A stretch of 31,620 nt of DNA from a virus. The notes under the pieces were generated by a model. That model was not told where the DNA came from. It worked only from the letters and a program-made list of their open reading frames with translations, and searched no databases. The stretch covers positions 1 to 31,620 of the IMG/VR virus record IMGVR_UViG_3300015371_000120. One strand, 5' to 3'. Position 1 is the stretch's first letter, and each line of letters begins with the position of its first letter. The position numbers and the translations under genes were made by a program. This document shows, piece after piece, positions 20,476-30,066 of the stretch.

Positions 20476-21069
20476 ATGATCGACCTGCCTGAATATCCCT
20501 CACCAGCTGGCGCGACCCCGGGCCTGCTCGACTTTGGCGCGTTCCTGACCCCGTCGCTTGGCGGGCCGGTGCAGCGAGTCGAACGCATGGGCAACCGGTT
20601 CAAGATCAGCTGCACCATGCCGCCCATGCCGAACGCCAAGCTAGGGCGGCAGTGGGTGGCGCGGCTGGTCAGGGGCAAGCAGGAAGGGGCGCGAATGCCG
20701 TGGCCCCTGCTTGGGTTCGACCCGGGTTCACCGGGCGCGGTGCTGGTCAATGCCGCCGGTCAGTCGGGCCGGTCGCTGGCGATCAAGGGCGCGACCCCGA
20801 ACTACACGTTCCGCGAGGGCCAGTTCTTTTCAATCGTCATCAATGCGCGGCACTACCTGTACATGGTCACAGTCGAGGTCATTGCCGACGCGACCGGCGT
20901 GGCGACCCTCGCAATCGAACCAATGCTGCGGCTGTCGCCGCCCGCCAACGCCGTCTGCAATTTCGGCAAGCCAATGGTCGAGGGGTTCATCATGGGCGAC
21001 TCGTTCGCGTGGGAAATGGCCCTTGCCAATTTCGTCGGGGTGTCATTCGACCTCGTCGAAATCGAGTAG
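20476..21069 (+). CDS. Distal tail protein, 197 aa
   Basis: A 197-aa tail-tip protein. It follows the tape measure and has the beta-rich make-up of distal tail proteins (VERMGNRFKISCTMPPMP; YTFREGQFFSIVINARHYLYMV; ATLAIEPMLRLSPPANAVCNFG). It starts two bases after the tape measure stop. In gene-transfer-agent-like tails this position holds the protein that joins tube to hub; sequence similarity to a named family is not certain from reading. Confidence 0.8.
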   Translation: MIDLPEYPSPAGATPGLLDFGAFLTPSLGGPVQRVERMGNRFKISCTMPPMPNAKLGRQWVARLVRGKQEGARMPWPLLGFDPGSPGAVLVNAAGQSGRSLAIKGATPNYTFREGQFFSIVINARHYLYMVTVEVIADATGVATLAIEPMLRLSPPANAVCNFGKPMVEGFIMGDSFAWEMALANFVGVSFDLVEIE

Positions 21070-21072
21070 GCC

Positions 21073-21666
21073 ATGGCCCTTAATTCGACCGTCTTGCTGC
21101 TGGCCGGTCTGGTTGAGCTGCAGCTGCCAAGCCGCACCGTGCGGCTGTGCGACGGCGGGTTCCTGAACTGGCCCGGGCGGGGAATGTTCACCAGCCAAGA
21201 CTCCAAGTTCGGCACGATTGAATCGGTCGAGTCCATTACCGACGCCGTCGGCGACGAGGCCCCCGGGGCGCGGCTGACCCTGCTGCCGACCGAGACTGCC
21301 GCCGCCAGCGACCTGTTCCAATCGAACGCACAGGGGTCGCCCATCCTGTTTTGGCTGGCCGAGGTCGACCGGGCGACCGGCCTGCTGGTCGGAACCCCGA
21401 CCCTGCTGTTCCTTGGCATGGTCGATTTTATGCGGCTGTCGGTCGCCAAGAACCAGCGCAAGGTCGAGGTCGAATTCGTCGCCGCCGCCGAACGGTTGTT
21501 TCTCGTTCGCGAGGGCAACGTGCTGACACCCCGGTTTCACCAAAACGCTTGGCCGGGTGAAAACGGATTCAATCACTGCACCGGCAACGCGACGCAAGTG
21601 CCATGGGGAATCACCGGCCCGCCCCGGGGGTCGATTTATTCAAGCGGCGTCTGGATTCAAAATTGA
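21073..21666 (+). CDS. Tail-tip protein, 197 aa
   Basis: A 197-aa protein common in tail-tip modules of alphaproteobacterial phages. It reads ALNSTVLLLAGLVELQLPSRTVRLCDGG, a beta-rich middle with FLGMVDFMRLSVAKNQRKVEVE, and VAAAERLFLVREGNVLTPRFHQ followed by WPGENGFNHCTG. The last block, in which hub-like contacts are likely, is typical of this class. It starts three bases after the stop before it. It is coupled to the next gene by TTGA. Hub or baseplate role inferred from position. Confidence 0.8.
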   Translation: MALNSTVLLLAGLVELQLPSRTVRLCDGGFLNWPGRGMFTSQDSKFGTIESVESITDAVGDEAPGARLTLLPTETAAASDLFQSNAQGSPILFWLAEVDRATGLLVGTPTLLFLGMVDFMRLSVAKNQRKVEVEFVAAAERLFLVREGNVLTPRFHQNAWPGENGFNHCTGNATQVPWGITGPPRGSIYSSGVWIQN

Positions 21667-22121
21667 CCAAGCGGGCCAAGACCAAGCCGGTGCCTGACCT
21701 CGTTCGGCGCAACCGGGCGCTGACCGCGACCATGGCGAAATTCGCGGGCCAGCAGCAGGTTCTCGGTCAAAGCGACTGCGCCCTGCTGGTGCGGTTCCAC
21801 CTTGTCAAAATGGGCCACCGGCGACTGCCGAAACCCGGCCCCTACTCGACGCCCAACGGGGCGCGCCAAGTGCTGAAAGGGTGGGGGTTCGACGACCTCG
21901 AACAGCTGTTTGATTCGCTGCTGCCGAGGATTGCCCCGGCGTTCATGCGACCCGGCGACATTGCGCTGGTCAAAGCGGAACCGGGCGCGCCTGCGTGGCG
22001 GGTCGGCACGGTGGTCGTTTCGGTCGGGCGCAAGTTCCTCGGCTGGCACCCCGACCACCCGGTGCTGGCGATCATTGAACCTATTGTCGACCAACCGTTC
22101 ATCGCAGCCTGGAGAGCGTGA
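21663..22121 (+). CDS. NlpC/P60-like (DUF6950) tail protein, 152 aa
   Basis: A 152-aa protein resembling DUF6950 / NlpC-P60-like proteins of tail tips, which may open peptidoglycan during entry. The block QSDCALLVRFHLVKMGHRR carries the conserved Cys in SDC; ARQVLKGWGFDDLEQLF and PAFMRPGDIALVK follow, and the end FIAAWRA is typical. The His partner could be in KFLGWHPDHP. I use the TTG at 21663, which overlaps the stop of the previous gene, because the ATG at 21603 would overlap it by 64 bases. Catalysis is not certain, since several members of this family lack a full triad. Confidence 0.78.
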   Translation: MTKRAKTKPVPDLVRRNRALTATMAKFAGQQQVLGQSDCALLVRFHLVKMGHRRLPKPGPYSTPNGARQVLKGWGFDDLEQLFDSLLPRIAPAFMRPGDIALVKAEPGAPAWRVGTVVVSVGRKFLGWHPDHPVLAIIEPIVDQPFIAAWRA

Positions 22122-22122
22122 C

Positions 22123-24177
22123 TTGTCAAAGGCGGCCAAGATTGTCGGCATCATTGCGACCGTCGTGGCGATAGCGGCGTCAATCGCGATTCTCGTCGGG
22201 TCGGGCGGGACGTTCGCGCCGTTCGTCTTGCTAACGTGGTCAGAGGTCGGAGCAATAGCGGGGGCCGTGGCGGCAGTAGCCTCTGCCGTCGCTGTCGCGA
22301 CAGCCAAGCCCCCCGATGCAAGGGGCAGCGTAAACCAAGTGGTCATCGGTCGGAACTCGGCTGTGCCTTATGCCATGGGCCGCACCTACGCAGGCGGAAT
22401 GCAGGTTTATGACAACAGCGCAGGCGAGGACAACAAAGACCGCACCCAGATCATGGTGCTGACGGGTGCTGGCCCGGTCGAGGCGATTGAAGACCTGTTC
22501 GCCGATTACACGTCAATCACGCTCGACGCCTCGACGGCAGACCGCATCAGCGGGCAGGCGGTCGGCTATTATGACAATTTCCTGTGGGTCGACTCCCGCC
22601 TCGGCACCCGGCCCGATACCGCCCTGCTGAACCACCCAACCCGCGCCCCGCTGCGCGAATGGGATTCGACCTACAAGCTGTCAGGGTTCGCCGCCTATCG
22701 GCTGACCATGAAATTCGACAAGGACGCCAAGCGGTACGGGTCGGGGGTGCCGCAGTGGGGGTGCGTGTTCAAGGGCGTCAAGGTGTACGACCCGCGCCTC
22801 GATTCAACCTACCCCGGCGGCAGCGGCCCGTGCCGGTGGAATGACGAGTCGACGTTCACCTACGGCAGCGGCACGACCCCCGGGGGCGAGAACCCGGCAA
22901 TCCACGCGCTGAACTATGCCCGGGGCCGGTTCATTGAAAAGACGGCGGCGGGGGTGGCGCTGGTGCCGCCGGTCAAGATTGTCGGTTGCGGGTTCGAGTT
23001 CGACCAGATTGAGGTGGCGCAATTCGTCGAGCTGGCGAACACTTGCGACGCCAACGGGTGGGTCGTCGGCGGCCTGATTTACGAGGCCCCGGGCCTTTCC
23101 AAATGGGAAAACCTCAAGCGCATTCTGGCCGTCGCAGCTGCTGAACCGGTCTGGTCGGGCGGCAAGCTAGGAATCAAGATCAGCGCGCCAAGGGTGTCGG
23201 TCGTGACCATCGGCCTGCCTGACCTCGCCGAAGGTGAACAGTCGGTGCAGGCCATGAAAAGCTGGCGCGAAAAGGTGAACACGGTGGTTCCCCGGGTCAG
23301 GCTTGAAGACCACCGGTGGGAATATACGCAGTTAGAGGAAGTCACCAGCACGACCTACCTGACCGAAGACGGCGAACCCAAGATTGCCGAGGTGCAGTTC
23401 GACCTCTGCCAGCGCCGCGACCAAGGCGCGGAACTGGCCGCCTACACGCTGGTCAATGGCCGCGAATTCGGCCCGGTGCAGCTGGCGCTGAAACCAAGTT
23501 TCATGGTCTTCAAGGTCGGCGAGGCGGCCACCCTGAACATTCCCGAACTCGGCCTTGTGAACCAGCTGTGCATTATCACGTCGCGGTCGGTCGACCCGGG
23601 CAACGGCACGGTCGTCGTGACGCTCGAAAGTGAAACCACGGCCAAGCACTCGTTCGCCCTCGGCCAGACCGGCATTGCACCGCCGACCCCGACCATCGTG
23701 CCGCCGCAGGAACTCGACGAGACGACCGGAACGCAGCAGGTTTCGGTGACCGACGTGACGACCCTGATTGCCACCAGCAGCACGACCAACCTGCTTGCCA
23801 CGATCAGCACCACCGGGGCGGTGACGGTGTCGGCCCATCAGCGGCTGTACACCGACAAGACGGTGGCGGTGACCGGCGCGACGGTGACCGCCCCGGCGGG
23901 CGCGGTGGTCGGTGACACGGTGGTCATTTTCTACGACGACGCCGACCGGGCGGGCGGCGCGGTCGCTTACCAGGCGGCGCGCATTCCCGCCAGCACCGGC
24001 CAAATTGACGCCTACTACCCAAGCGTGACCAACCCGTACCGCCATTTCGTGGTGGCCCTGCCGGTGCCGAGTACCGGCACCGCGACCGGCGGCAGCGGCG
24101 TCGGCCCCGGCACCGGCGGCACCGGCGGCGGCGGCGCAGGCGGCGGCGGCGGGTGGCAGGAAACCGAACCAATCTAA
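22123..24177 (+). CDS. Central tail hub / tip attachment protein (J-like)
   Basis: A 684-aa protein, the largest of the tail tip, corresponding to the J-like or gp15-like hub. It starts with TTG after GGAGAG. Two hydrophobic stretches open it (IVGIIATVVAIAASIAIL; VGAIAGAVAAVASAVAVA), then KPPDARGSVNQVVIGRNSAVPYAMGRTYAGG, typical of such hubs. The centre has LAVAAAEPVWSGGKLGIKI and LPDLAEGEQSVQAMKSWREKVNTVVPRV. Residues 525-684 are Thr/Gly-rich strands, ending with a GTGGTGGGGAGGGGG linker, where fibre proteins probably attach. It precedes three fibre genes. Confidence 0.9.
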   Translation: MSKAAKIVGIIATVVAIAASIAILVGSGGTFAPFVLLTWSEVGAIAGAVAAVASAVAVATAKPPDARGSVNQVVIGRNSAVPYAMGRTYAGGMQVYDNSAGEDNKDRTQIMVLTGAGPVEAIEDLFADYTSITLDASTADRISGQAVGYYDNFLWVDSRLGTRPDTALLNHPTRAPLREWDSTYKLSGFAAYRLTMKFDKDAKRYGSGVPQWGCVFKGVKVYDPRLDSTYPGGSGPCRWNDESTFTYGSGTTPGGENPAIHALNYARGRFIEKTAAGVALVPPVKIVGCGFEFDQIEVAQFVELANTCDANGWVVGGLIYEAPGLSKWENLKRILAVAAAEPVWSGGKLGIKISAPRVSVVTIGLPDLAEGEQSVQAMKSWREKVNTVVPRVRLEDHRWEYTQLEEVTSTTYLTEDGEPKIAEVQFDLCQRRDQGAELAAYTLVNGREFGPVQLALKPSFMVFKVGEAATLNIPELGLVNQLCIITSRSVDPGNGTVVVTLESETTAKHSFALGQTGIAPPTPTIVPPQELDETTGTQQVSVTDVTTLIATSSTTNLLATISTTGAVTVSAHQRLYTDKTVAVTGATVTAPAGAVVGDTVVIFYDDADRAGGAVAYQAARIPASTGQIDAYYPSVTNPYRHFVVALPVPSTGTATGGSGVGPGTGGTGGGGAGGGGGWQETEPI

Positions 24178-24193
24178 ACGAGGAGTCACCGGC

Positions 24194-24649
24194 ATGATTA
24201 GCCCGGGGCGGTATGACATTAACGCCGACCGTTGGGTGGCCTGCGTTCGCACGTTCACGTTCGTCGGCAAAGACTTTACCGGCGCGACGTTCAACAGCGA
24301 AATTCGGCTGACCAAGGACGCCACCGGCGCGGCGCTGGTGACCCTGACCAATGCCGCAGCTGGCGCGCAGGGCCTGCGGGTGGTGGCGGTCTATACCGAC
24401 ACGGTCGCGAACCACATTGCCAACGGCCACCTGAACGAGGTGCCGCCCGGGTACAAGCTGACCGACACCGTCACCCTGACCGAGGTGGCGCTGCGGGTGA
24501 ACGAGGTGACCATGGAATCGCTGCCGTTTCCAGGCGAACGCGGAAACGACGCCACGCTGCAATGGGACTTGCACATAACCCCCACCGGGGGCCTCAAAGA
24601 TAAGTACCTCGGTGGTGACTTTGTCGTTCGCGCAGGGGCCACCCAATGA
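24194..24649 (+). CDS. Tail fibre-associated beta protein, 151 aa
   Basis: A 151-aa beta-rich protein with strands VACVRTFTFVGKDFTGATF, ALVTLTNAAAGAQGLRVVAV, and LQWDLHITPTGG, followed by LGGDFVVRAGATQ. The pattern looks like an upper baseplate / fibre-attachment domain (BppU-type N-terminal domain). GAGGAG precedes the ATG. It overlaps the collagen-like fibre gene by four bases, so the two are likely partners in the fibre. Confidence 0.72.
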   Translation: MISPGRYDINADRWVACVRTFTFVGKDFTGATFNSEIRLTKDATGAALVTLTNAAAGAQGLRVVAVYTDTVANHIANGHLNEVPPGYKLTDTVTLTEVALRVNEVTMESLPFPGERGNDATLQWDLHITPTGGLKDKYLGGDFVVRAGATQ

Positions 24650-27159
24650 CCAGCCTGACCATTTTCGAGGCCTCGCAAAAGGCCGTCATTTACGACAGCG
24701 ACTTGGCGATACCGGTGTACGTCGGCGGCGGCGACGGGCCTGCCGGTGCGGTCGGCCCGCCCGGGCCAGCAGGGCCAGCCTCGACCGTACCCGGGCCAGC
24801 GGGGGCCGACGGCAAGACCATCTTGAACGGCAGCGGCGCGCCTAGCAGCGGCATCGGCGCGAACGGCGATTACTACATCGACAACACCGCACACGCGATT
24901 TACGGCCCCAAGACCGCAGGCGCATGGGGGCCGCCGACCAGCCTAATCGGGCCGACCGGCGCGCAGGGAATTCAGGGCATTCAGGGGGTCGCCGGCCCTC
25001 GTGGTTATTCGGTTTTGAACGGCGCTGGCACCCCTGTCGGCGGCACCGGAATTGACGGCGACTTTTTCATTAACACCGTCGCGTGGACAATTTACGGGCC
25101 AAAGACCGCAGGGGCGTGGGGCGCACCGACGTCGCTCGTCGGGCCTGCCGGTGTCGCTGGCCCGACCGGGCCAGCTGGCCCCACTGGCCCGCAGGGATTG
25201 CCCGGGGCAGGGTCGACCAGCGACACCCCGTTCGGCCCCGCATGGGACGGCGTGACCAACGTGTCGCCGTCACAGAACGCCGTGTTCGACAAGATCAATT
25301 CAATGACGGCGGGCGGCGGCCTGACCGACGGCGACAAGGGCGACGTGCTGGTGGCAAGCGGCGGTGCGTCGCTGACCGTGCAGAGTGCGGCGGGCGACTT
25401 TACGGCGTCGGGCCTTGTCACCTCGGATATGGCCGGGGGCGGTTACGTTAGCTTGAGCGACGCCGGAAATGAAACGGTCGCTCTATTGGGAACCCCCACC
25501 GTCTTTTACCAGCTATGCCACGGGCAATTTTTCCTTGGCGACTACGATACTGAAACTGCGTGGGCGACCATCAATTCGGCGGGAATCGACTTGCCAGCGG
25601 GCAAGGTCTTTTCGGTTGCCGGGGTGCCGGTCGGCGGCGGTGGCGGCCTGACCGACGGCGACAAGGGTGACGTCGTAGTCGGTGGCACCGGCACCACCAT
25701 GACCGTCGAAAGCGCCCCCCCCGCCGACGGGTCGTTCGACGTGTTGGGCCGGGTCAATATCGTCAACAATGCGAATACCGCACTCACAATAAATGCGGGC
25801 AACCTGACCAATGTTTTTGCCGTTGCGATCAGCAACGTCGGGGCCGGAACCGCTGGCGTTTTGCTGCAGGCCAGCGACGGCGGCGGCATCTCTATTAACC
25901 CCTGCAATTCTGGCGACGGCGTCAACAATCAAATTGTCATCGGGTCGGCCAATCGGACGCAATGGTTTCAGGTCGCCAATCAAGCGTATGACGCCAGCCC
26001 CCACGCTTTCATGTTCACGCAATCGGCAGGCGGCACCCGCGACATAATCCGAATCATGAACGGTCAAGTCGGCGGCACAAACGACTTTGTGAATTGCCGC
26101 GACTCAACCGACGCGATCAAGGCGCGGATTAAGGCCGACGGCAGCATTGCGGCAGCGGGCCTGTCGTTCACGGCCAACGGCACGTTCGCCGCTGGCAGCT
26201 TTTACAAAGATGCAACCTATGGCCTCGTCATGGCCTCGGTCACCGGCAGCGCCAGCGACGCCCTGTTCGTTACCCCGGCGGGGGCGTCGGTCTGGCAGGT
26301 TCCGACCGGGACGCCGAATGTTCGCTTTTACGGTGCGGTGACCGTTGACGGCACACTAACCGGCGCAGGCCTCAAAACGACGAACGGGGTCATTACACGG
26401 AGCGACGGGAATCCAATCGTCAATGGCCGGGTCGGGGCCAGCACCCTGTTTTACAATAATACCGGCGGCGTTTTCGAGTTTTGCAACAGCAGCAACACCG
26501 CGAAAATTTCGCTGGATTGCGACAGCGGGCTGTTCACATTTACCGGCAAGGTTATCACCACGGCCTCGGCAGCGGGCGGAGCTGGCCTCAATTTACCGCA
26601 CGGCGCGGCCCCCTCGGCCCCGGTCAATGGCGACCTGTGGACGACCACCGCCGGGTTCTTTGTTCGGGTCAATGGGGTCACCAAGACCAACGCTTTCACC
26701 GATTCCAACATCACCGGTTCGGCGGGTTCGGTCGCCAATGCCGCCACCTGGAACAGCAGCGGCGCGGGCGTCGCCTCGGGTACGACCTACGACGGGTCGG
26801 TGGCCCGCACCCTGTCGTGGAACACGATTGGCGCATTGCCCCAGACCCCGCGCAAGAACACCTCGACCAGCGCGGCGACGCTGGTGCCGACGTTCAGCGA
26901 CGACATTGTCGAACGCACCACCCAGACCGTCAACCTAGCGGTGTCGGCCCCGACCGGCACCGCGATTGACGGAATGAAACAGGTCGTTCGCATCAAGGCG
27001 ACGGCGGCGGCGCTGACCTTGACCATGAACGCAATTTACCGGGCGGTCGGCGTCACGTTCCCGGCCACGCTGACCAATGGCAAGTGGCTTTATCTCGGCT
27101 GCATCTACAATGCGACCGACACCAAATGGGACGTCGTCGCACTCGCGCAGGAAGCGTAG
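24646..27159 (+). CDS. Tail fibre protein with collagen-like repeats
   Basis: An 837-aa tail fibre protein. After about 30 N-terminal residues for attachment, three collagen-like Gly-X-Y blocks occur: near residues 31-60 (GPAGAVGPPGPAGPAS), 103-123 (GPTGAQGIQGIQG) and 165-188 (GPAGVAGPTGPAGPTGPQG). Between them lies a module seen twice (NGSGAPSSGIGANGDYYID... and NGAGTPVGGTGIDGDFFIN..., each ending IYGPKTAGAWG). A second motif, GGGLTDGDKGDV, also occurs twice (about 221 and 337). The rest is beta-rich repeats and a C-terminal domain typical of host-binding fibres. Trimeric. Confidence 0.92.
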   Translation: MTSLTIFEASQKAVIYDSDLAIPVYVGGGDGPAGAVGPPGPAGPASTVPGPAGADGKTILNGSGAPSSGIGANGDYYIDNTAHAIYGPKTAGAWGPPTSLIGPTGAQGIQGIQGVAGPRGYSVLNGAGTPVGGTGIDGDFFINTVAWTIYGPKTAGAWGAPTSLVGPAGVAGPTGPAGPTGPQGLPGAGSTSDTPFGPAWDGVTNVSPSQNAVFDKINSMTAGGGLTDGDKGDVLVASGGASLTVQSAAGDFTASGLVTSDMAGGGYVSLSDAGNETVALLGTPTVFYQLCHGQFFLGDYDTETAWATINSAGIDLPAGKVFSVAGVPVGGGGGLTDGDKGDVVVGGTGTTMTVESAPPADGSFDVLGRVNIVNNANTALTINAGNLTNVFAVAISNVGAGTAGVLLQASDGGGISINPCNSGDGVNNQIVIGSANRTQWFQVANQAYDASPHAFMFTQSAGGTRDIIRIMNGQVGGTNDFVNCRDSTDAIKARIKADGSIAAAGLSFTANGTFAAGSFYKDATYGLVMASVTGSASDALFVTPAGASVWQVPTGTPNVRFYGAVTVDGTLTGAGLKTTNGVITRSDGNPIVNGRVGASTLFYNNTGGVFEFCNSSNTAKISLDCDSGLFTFTGKVITTASAAGGAGLNLPHGAAPSAPVNGDLWTTTAGFFVRVNGVTKTNAFTDSNITGSAGSVANAATWNSSGAGVASGTTYDGSVARTLSWNTIGALPQTPRKNTSTSAATLVPTFSDDIVERTTQTVNLAVSAPTGTAIDGMKQVVRIKATAAALTLTMNAIYRAVGVTFPATLTNGKWLYLGCIYNATDTKWDVVALAQEA

Positions 27160-27162
27160 GCA

Positions 27163-28152
<990 letters not shown>

Positions 28153-28153
28153 C

Positions 28154-28276
28154 ATGACCCGCCGCCGCAAACAGCGCCAGCTGGCCTTTCTGATTTTCGG
28201 ATTGCCGCGCCTGGTCGCCTGTTTGCTGCTGGTCGGCATGGCCGCCCTGCTGTGGTACGCTGCCACCCATGCCTGA
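28154..28276 (+). CDS. Tiny membrane protein 1, 40 aa
   Basis: A 40-aa frame, too short for ordinary gene finding. It starts two bases after the adhesin stop. A basic N-terminus (MTRRRKQRQ) is followed by one hydrophobic helix (LVACLLLVGMAALLWYAA). The orientation should be N-terminus in the cytoplasm. It overlaps the next tiny gene by eight bases. With the two following frames it forms a set of three. Confidence 0.55.
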   Translation: MTRRRKQRQLAFLIFGLPRLVACLLLVGMAALLWYAATHA

Positions 28277-28367
28277 CCGTCGAATCTCGGCAATCCTGTG
28301 GGCCGCGTGGGGCGCGCTGGTTTCGATCATGGTGGTTCTGTGGCTGTGCGGGCGGGGCCATGGCTGA
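28269..28367 (+). CDS. Tiny membrane protein 2, 32 aa
   Basis: A 32-aa frame starting inside the previous one. It reads MPDRRISAILWAAWGALVSIMVVLWLCGRGHG in two parts: a short charged start and one helix rich in Trp, Val and Leu. Its end overlaps the next frame by eight bases. It is supported by order, overlap spacing and the repeated helix character, not by known family. Confidence 0.5.
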   Translation: MPDRRISAILWAAWGALVSIMVVLWLCGRGHG

Positions 28368-28473
28368 CCCCGACGAGGCCCCGGGCAGCGGCCTGTGCTG
28401 CGTCGCCGTGGTGGCGCTGGCATTCGCGGCCCTCGCCGCCCTGCTGTGGGTGGTGACCGCCGGGTTCAGATAG
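28360..28473 (+). CDS. Tiny membrane protein 3, 37 aa
   Basis: A 37-aa frame with an acidic start (MADPDEAPGSGLCC) and one hydrophobic helix (VAVVALAFAALAALLWVVTA). It is the last plus-strand gene before the convergent minus-strand operon. Acidic N-terminus in contrast to the first frame suggests the opposite membrane orientation. Holin, antiholin or spanin-like roles are possible, but no endolysin is adjacent. Confidence 0.55.
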   Translation: MADPDEAPGSGLCCVAVVALAFAALAALLWVVTAGFR

Positions 28474-28513
28474 GCCAGCAATCGAACGGAAACGGGCCGT
28501 ACAGGCGAATGAC

Positions 28514-28546
28514 AGGGCGCGGGGTCTTACGGGGCCGCCGCGCCCT
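28514..28546. terminator. Hairpin between convergent operons (possible two-way terminator)
   Basis: AGGGCGCGG (28514-28522) pairs perfectly with CCGCGCCCT (28538-28546) around a 15-base loop, in the gap between the plus-strand late operon and the minus-strand genes. No T-run stands on either side, so termination would be weak or Rho-assisted. Confidence 0.5.
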
Positions 28547-28564
28547 GCTTGCGTTCAGGGGGCC

Positions 28565-29494
28565 TTATTTGCCGATACGGTGAACCGCCGACAGAAACCC
28601 GTTTTCCTCAATCGTGAATCGCAGGTTATTGCCTAGGCGGGCCTTGGCCTTGTTCAGCACTGTAATGGCGGTTTCAATGCTGACCCCCTGCTTGGGCAGC
28701 TGCAAGTTCAGCGGCTGGTCGGGGAACATGACGTTCGGCACGACCAGCTGCGGCGCAGCTGCCGGGGCCGGGGCGGCCTGTGGCTGCGGGGCCAGCGCCT
28801 CGGCAGCTGGTGGCTGCTCGACCGGCGGCGTGGGGTGCTTGGTGAACCCGGTCGGCAGGGTGCCGGGTGGCATCTGAAAGACCAGTTCGGTGCCGTTATC
28901 CTCGTACAGGGTCAGGCCGACCGTGGGCAGGAACTCGACTCGCTGGTCGAGGGCCGGAAACACCGACCGGCCCATGGTTAGACGCCACGCCCCACTAACA
29001 TTGAACCCGGCGACGAGGCCCCCCTGAACCTTTTTGCCGGGTGGCACGTCGGCCTGCTTGACCACCAGCAGGGGCGGCGCTTGCAGATCGACCGACGGGC
29101 GCAGGCTGAATTTCCAGTGCGCGGCGGCTTTGCCGTTAGGGGTTCGGAACCTCTTTAAGAGTTTCGAGGCGGCGGGAATGTGCAGCACCACCAGCTTTTC
29201 ATTCATTCCAAAATGGGCAATGGCCCCCTTGCGGGCGCGGCCTCTTTTGCGGGGCGGCGGCATTGCATCCAGGCGGGGCGCGCCGAGTTCGGTCATGGTC
29301 TTTCGTAAGTCTCTCATGGCATTCTTTCCTGCGCGCCAATCACTCGGCGTTCTTGGGACTGTTAAAAAGCGGGTGGCATTGCCTCGGCTGAACACGAGGC
29401 GGTCGTGCTTGCCCCGGTTGTGAAATTCCATTTCGACGCCCGGGTAAAATTGCAGCTCTTGTTCGACAGCTTTGACTATTGGACTCGCACTCAT
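28565..29494 (-). CDS. Hypothetical protein, 309 aa
   Basis: A 309-aa protein of unknown function on the minus strand, with GGAG nine bases before the ATG. The first 65 residues, GKHDRLVFSRGNATRFLTVPRTPSDWRAG followed by NAMRDLRKTMTELGA, look like a small HicA-type alpha/beta fold (Gly-His motif, beta strand pair, helix). The middle is mainly strands. Residues about 225-255 are Pro/Ala rich (EQPPAAEALAPQPQAAPAPA). A helical end (VSIETAITVLNKAKARLGN) follows. A HicA-like toxin activity is doubtful, as the fold occurs in other phage proteins. It is set apart from the genes upstream by a terminator. Confidence 0.78.
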   Translation of the reverse strand: MSASPIVKAVEQELQFYPGVEMEFHNRGKHDRLVFSRGNATRFLTVPRTPSDWRAGKNAMRDLRKTMTELGAPRLDAMPPPRKRGRARKGAIAHFGMNEKLVVLHIPAASKLLKRFRTPNGKAAAHWKFSLRPSVDLQAPPLLVVKQADVPPGKKVQGGLVAGFNVSGAWRLTMGRSVFPALDQRVEFLPTVGLTLYEDNGTELVFQMPPGTLPTGFTKHPTPPVEQPPAAEALAPQPQAAPAPAAAPQLVVPNVMFPDQPLNLQLPKQGVSIETAITVLNKAKARLGNNLRFTIEENGFLSAVHRIGK

Positions 29495-29530
29495 GGCGGT
29501 GACTCCTGCGGTTGTGAGGCCCGACGCAAA

Positions 29531-29553
29531 ACAAACGGGGGAAAAATCCCCCG
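29531..29553 (-). terminator. Minus-strand terminator
   Basis: On the minus strand CGGGGGA TTTT TCCCCCG (29553-29536) is followed by TTTGTTTT. The seven-base perfect stem with a T-rich tail closes the operon of small genes at 29618-31620 ahead of the 309-aa gene. Confidence 0.8.
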
Positions 29554-29617
29554 CTTGTCAAGATCATCGGGCCGAAACCCGGTTAAGAGTTAACGCCAAA
29601 ACGGGGCGCAGCTGCGC

Positions 29618-29821
29618 CTAGGCGAGGCCTGCCCGTTCGAGCAACAGCCTGATTGCCACCCGGGCGGGGCCAGTGATTGACCGCGCCCCGCTTTCCCATT
29701 TCCGAACGGTGTCTTTGCCGTTCGGCGGTTCGAGTTCGAGGGCGTCGGCCATTTCCGACAGGGTCAGGCCGAGGGCGTGGCGGGCGTCTTTGATTGTGGC
29801 CGGGTCGGTCAGGTCGATCAC
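29618..29821 (-). CDS. XRE-type helix-turn-helix protein, 67 aa
   Basis: A 67-aa DNA-binding protein. The start is a GTG at 29821 overlapping the previous stop (GTGA) with GAGG six bases upstream. The HTH covers ARHALGLTLSEMADALEL followed by KDTVRKWESGARSITGPARVAIRLL; KWESG is the family's signature in helix three. Proteins of this type in phages act as repressors or antitoxin-like regulators. A paralogue with the same ending is cut by the right edge (31435-31620). Confidence 0.85.
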   Translation of the reverse strand: MIDLTDPATIKDARHALGLTLSEMADALELEPPNGKDTVRKWESGARSITGPARVAIRLLLERAGLA

Positions 29822-30066
29822 TGCCTCGGTTCCCCTGTCGCGGTGACGTCGGCGGCCTCTTTGCCTGCGTCGGTAATGTACCAATCGCCGTGGGCGTTGG
29901 GGCGCAGCAGGCCCTGCTCGACCAGCCAAGCAATGTTGCGGCGTTCGGCGACGGCCTCGAACCCCTGAATGTGCTGCCGGGTCACGACGCCTAGGTCAGG
30001 GCCACCGTGGCGGCCATAGCGCGCCCCGCGCAGGATTCGCAGGCGGGCGCTGGTCAGGTAGGTCAT
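29818..30066 (-). CDS. Winged-helix-like small protein, 82 aa
   Basis: An 82-aa protein. The ATG at 30066 is coupled to the stop of the 183-aa gene (ATGA). The C-terminal half, AVAERRNIAWLVEQGLLRPNAHGDWYITDAGKEAADV, is a typical winged-helix end with a beta wing. The N-terminal half is basic (SARLRILRGARYGRHGG). It is coupled to the XRE gene, so both may control the same promoter. A longer reading start at 30126 would overlap the upstream gene and is not needed. Confidence 0.75.
   Translation of the reverse strand: MTYLTSARLRILRGARYGRHGGPDLGVVTRQHIQGFEAVAERRNIAWLVEQGLLRPNAHGDWYITDAGKEAADVTATGEPRQ

Noticed and set aside
28565-29494. Calling the 309-aa protein a HicA toxin
   Set aside because: Only the first 65 residues resemble that fold, the protein is far too long, and no HicB-like antitoxin is next to it.
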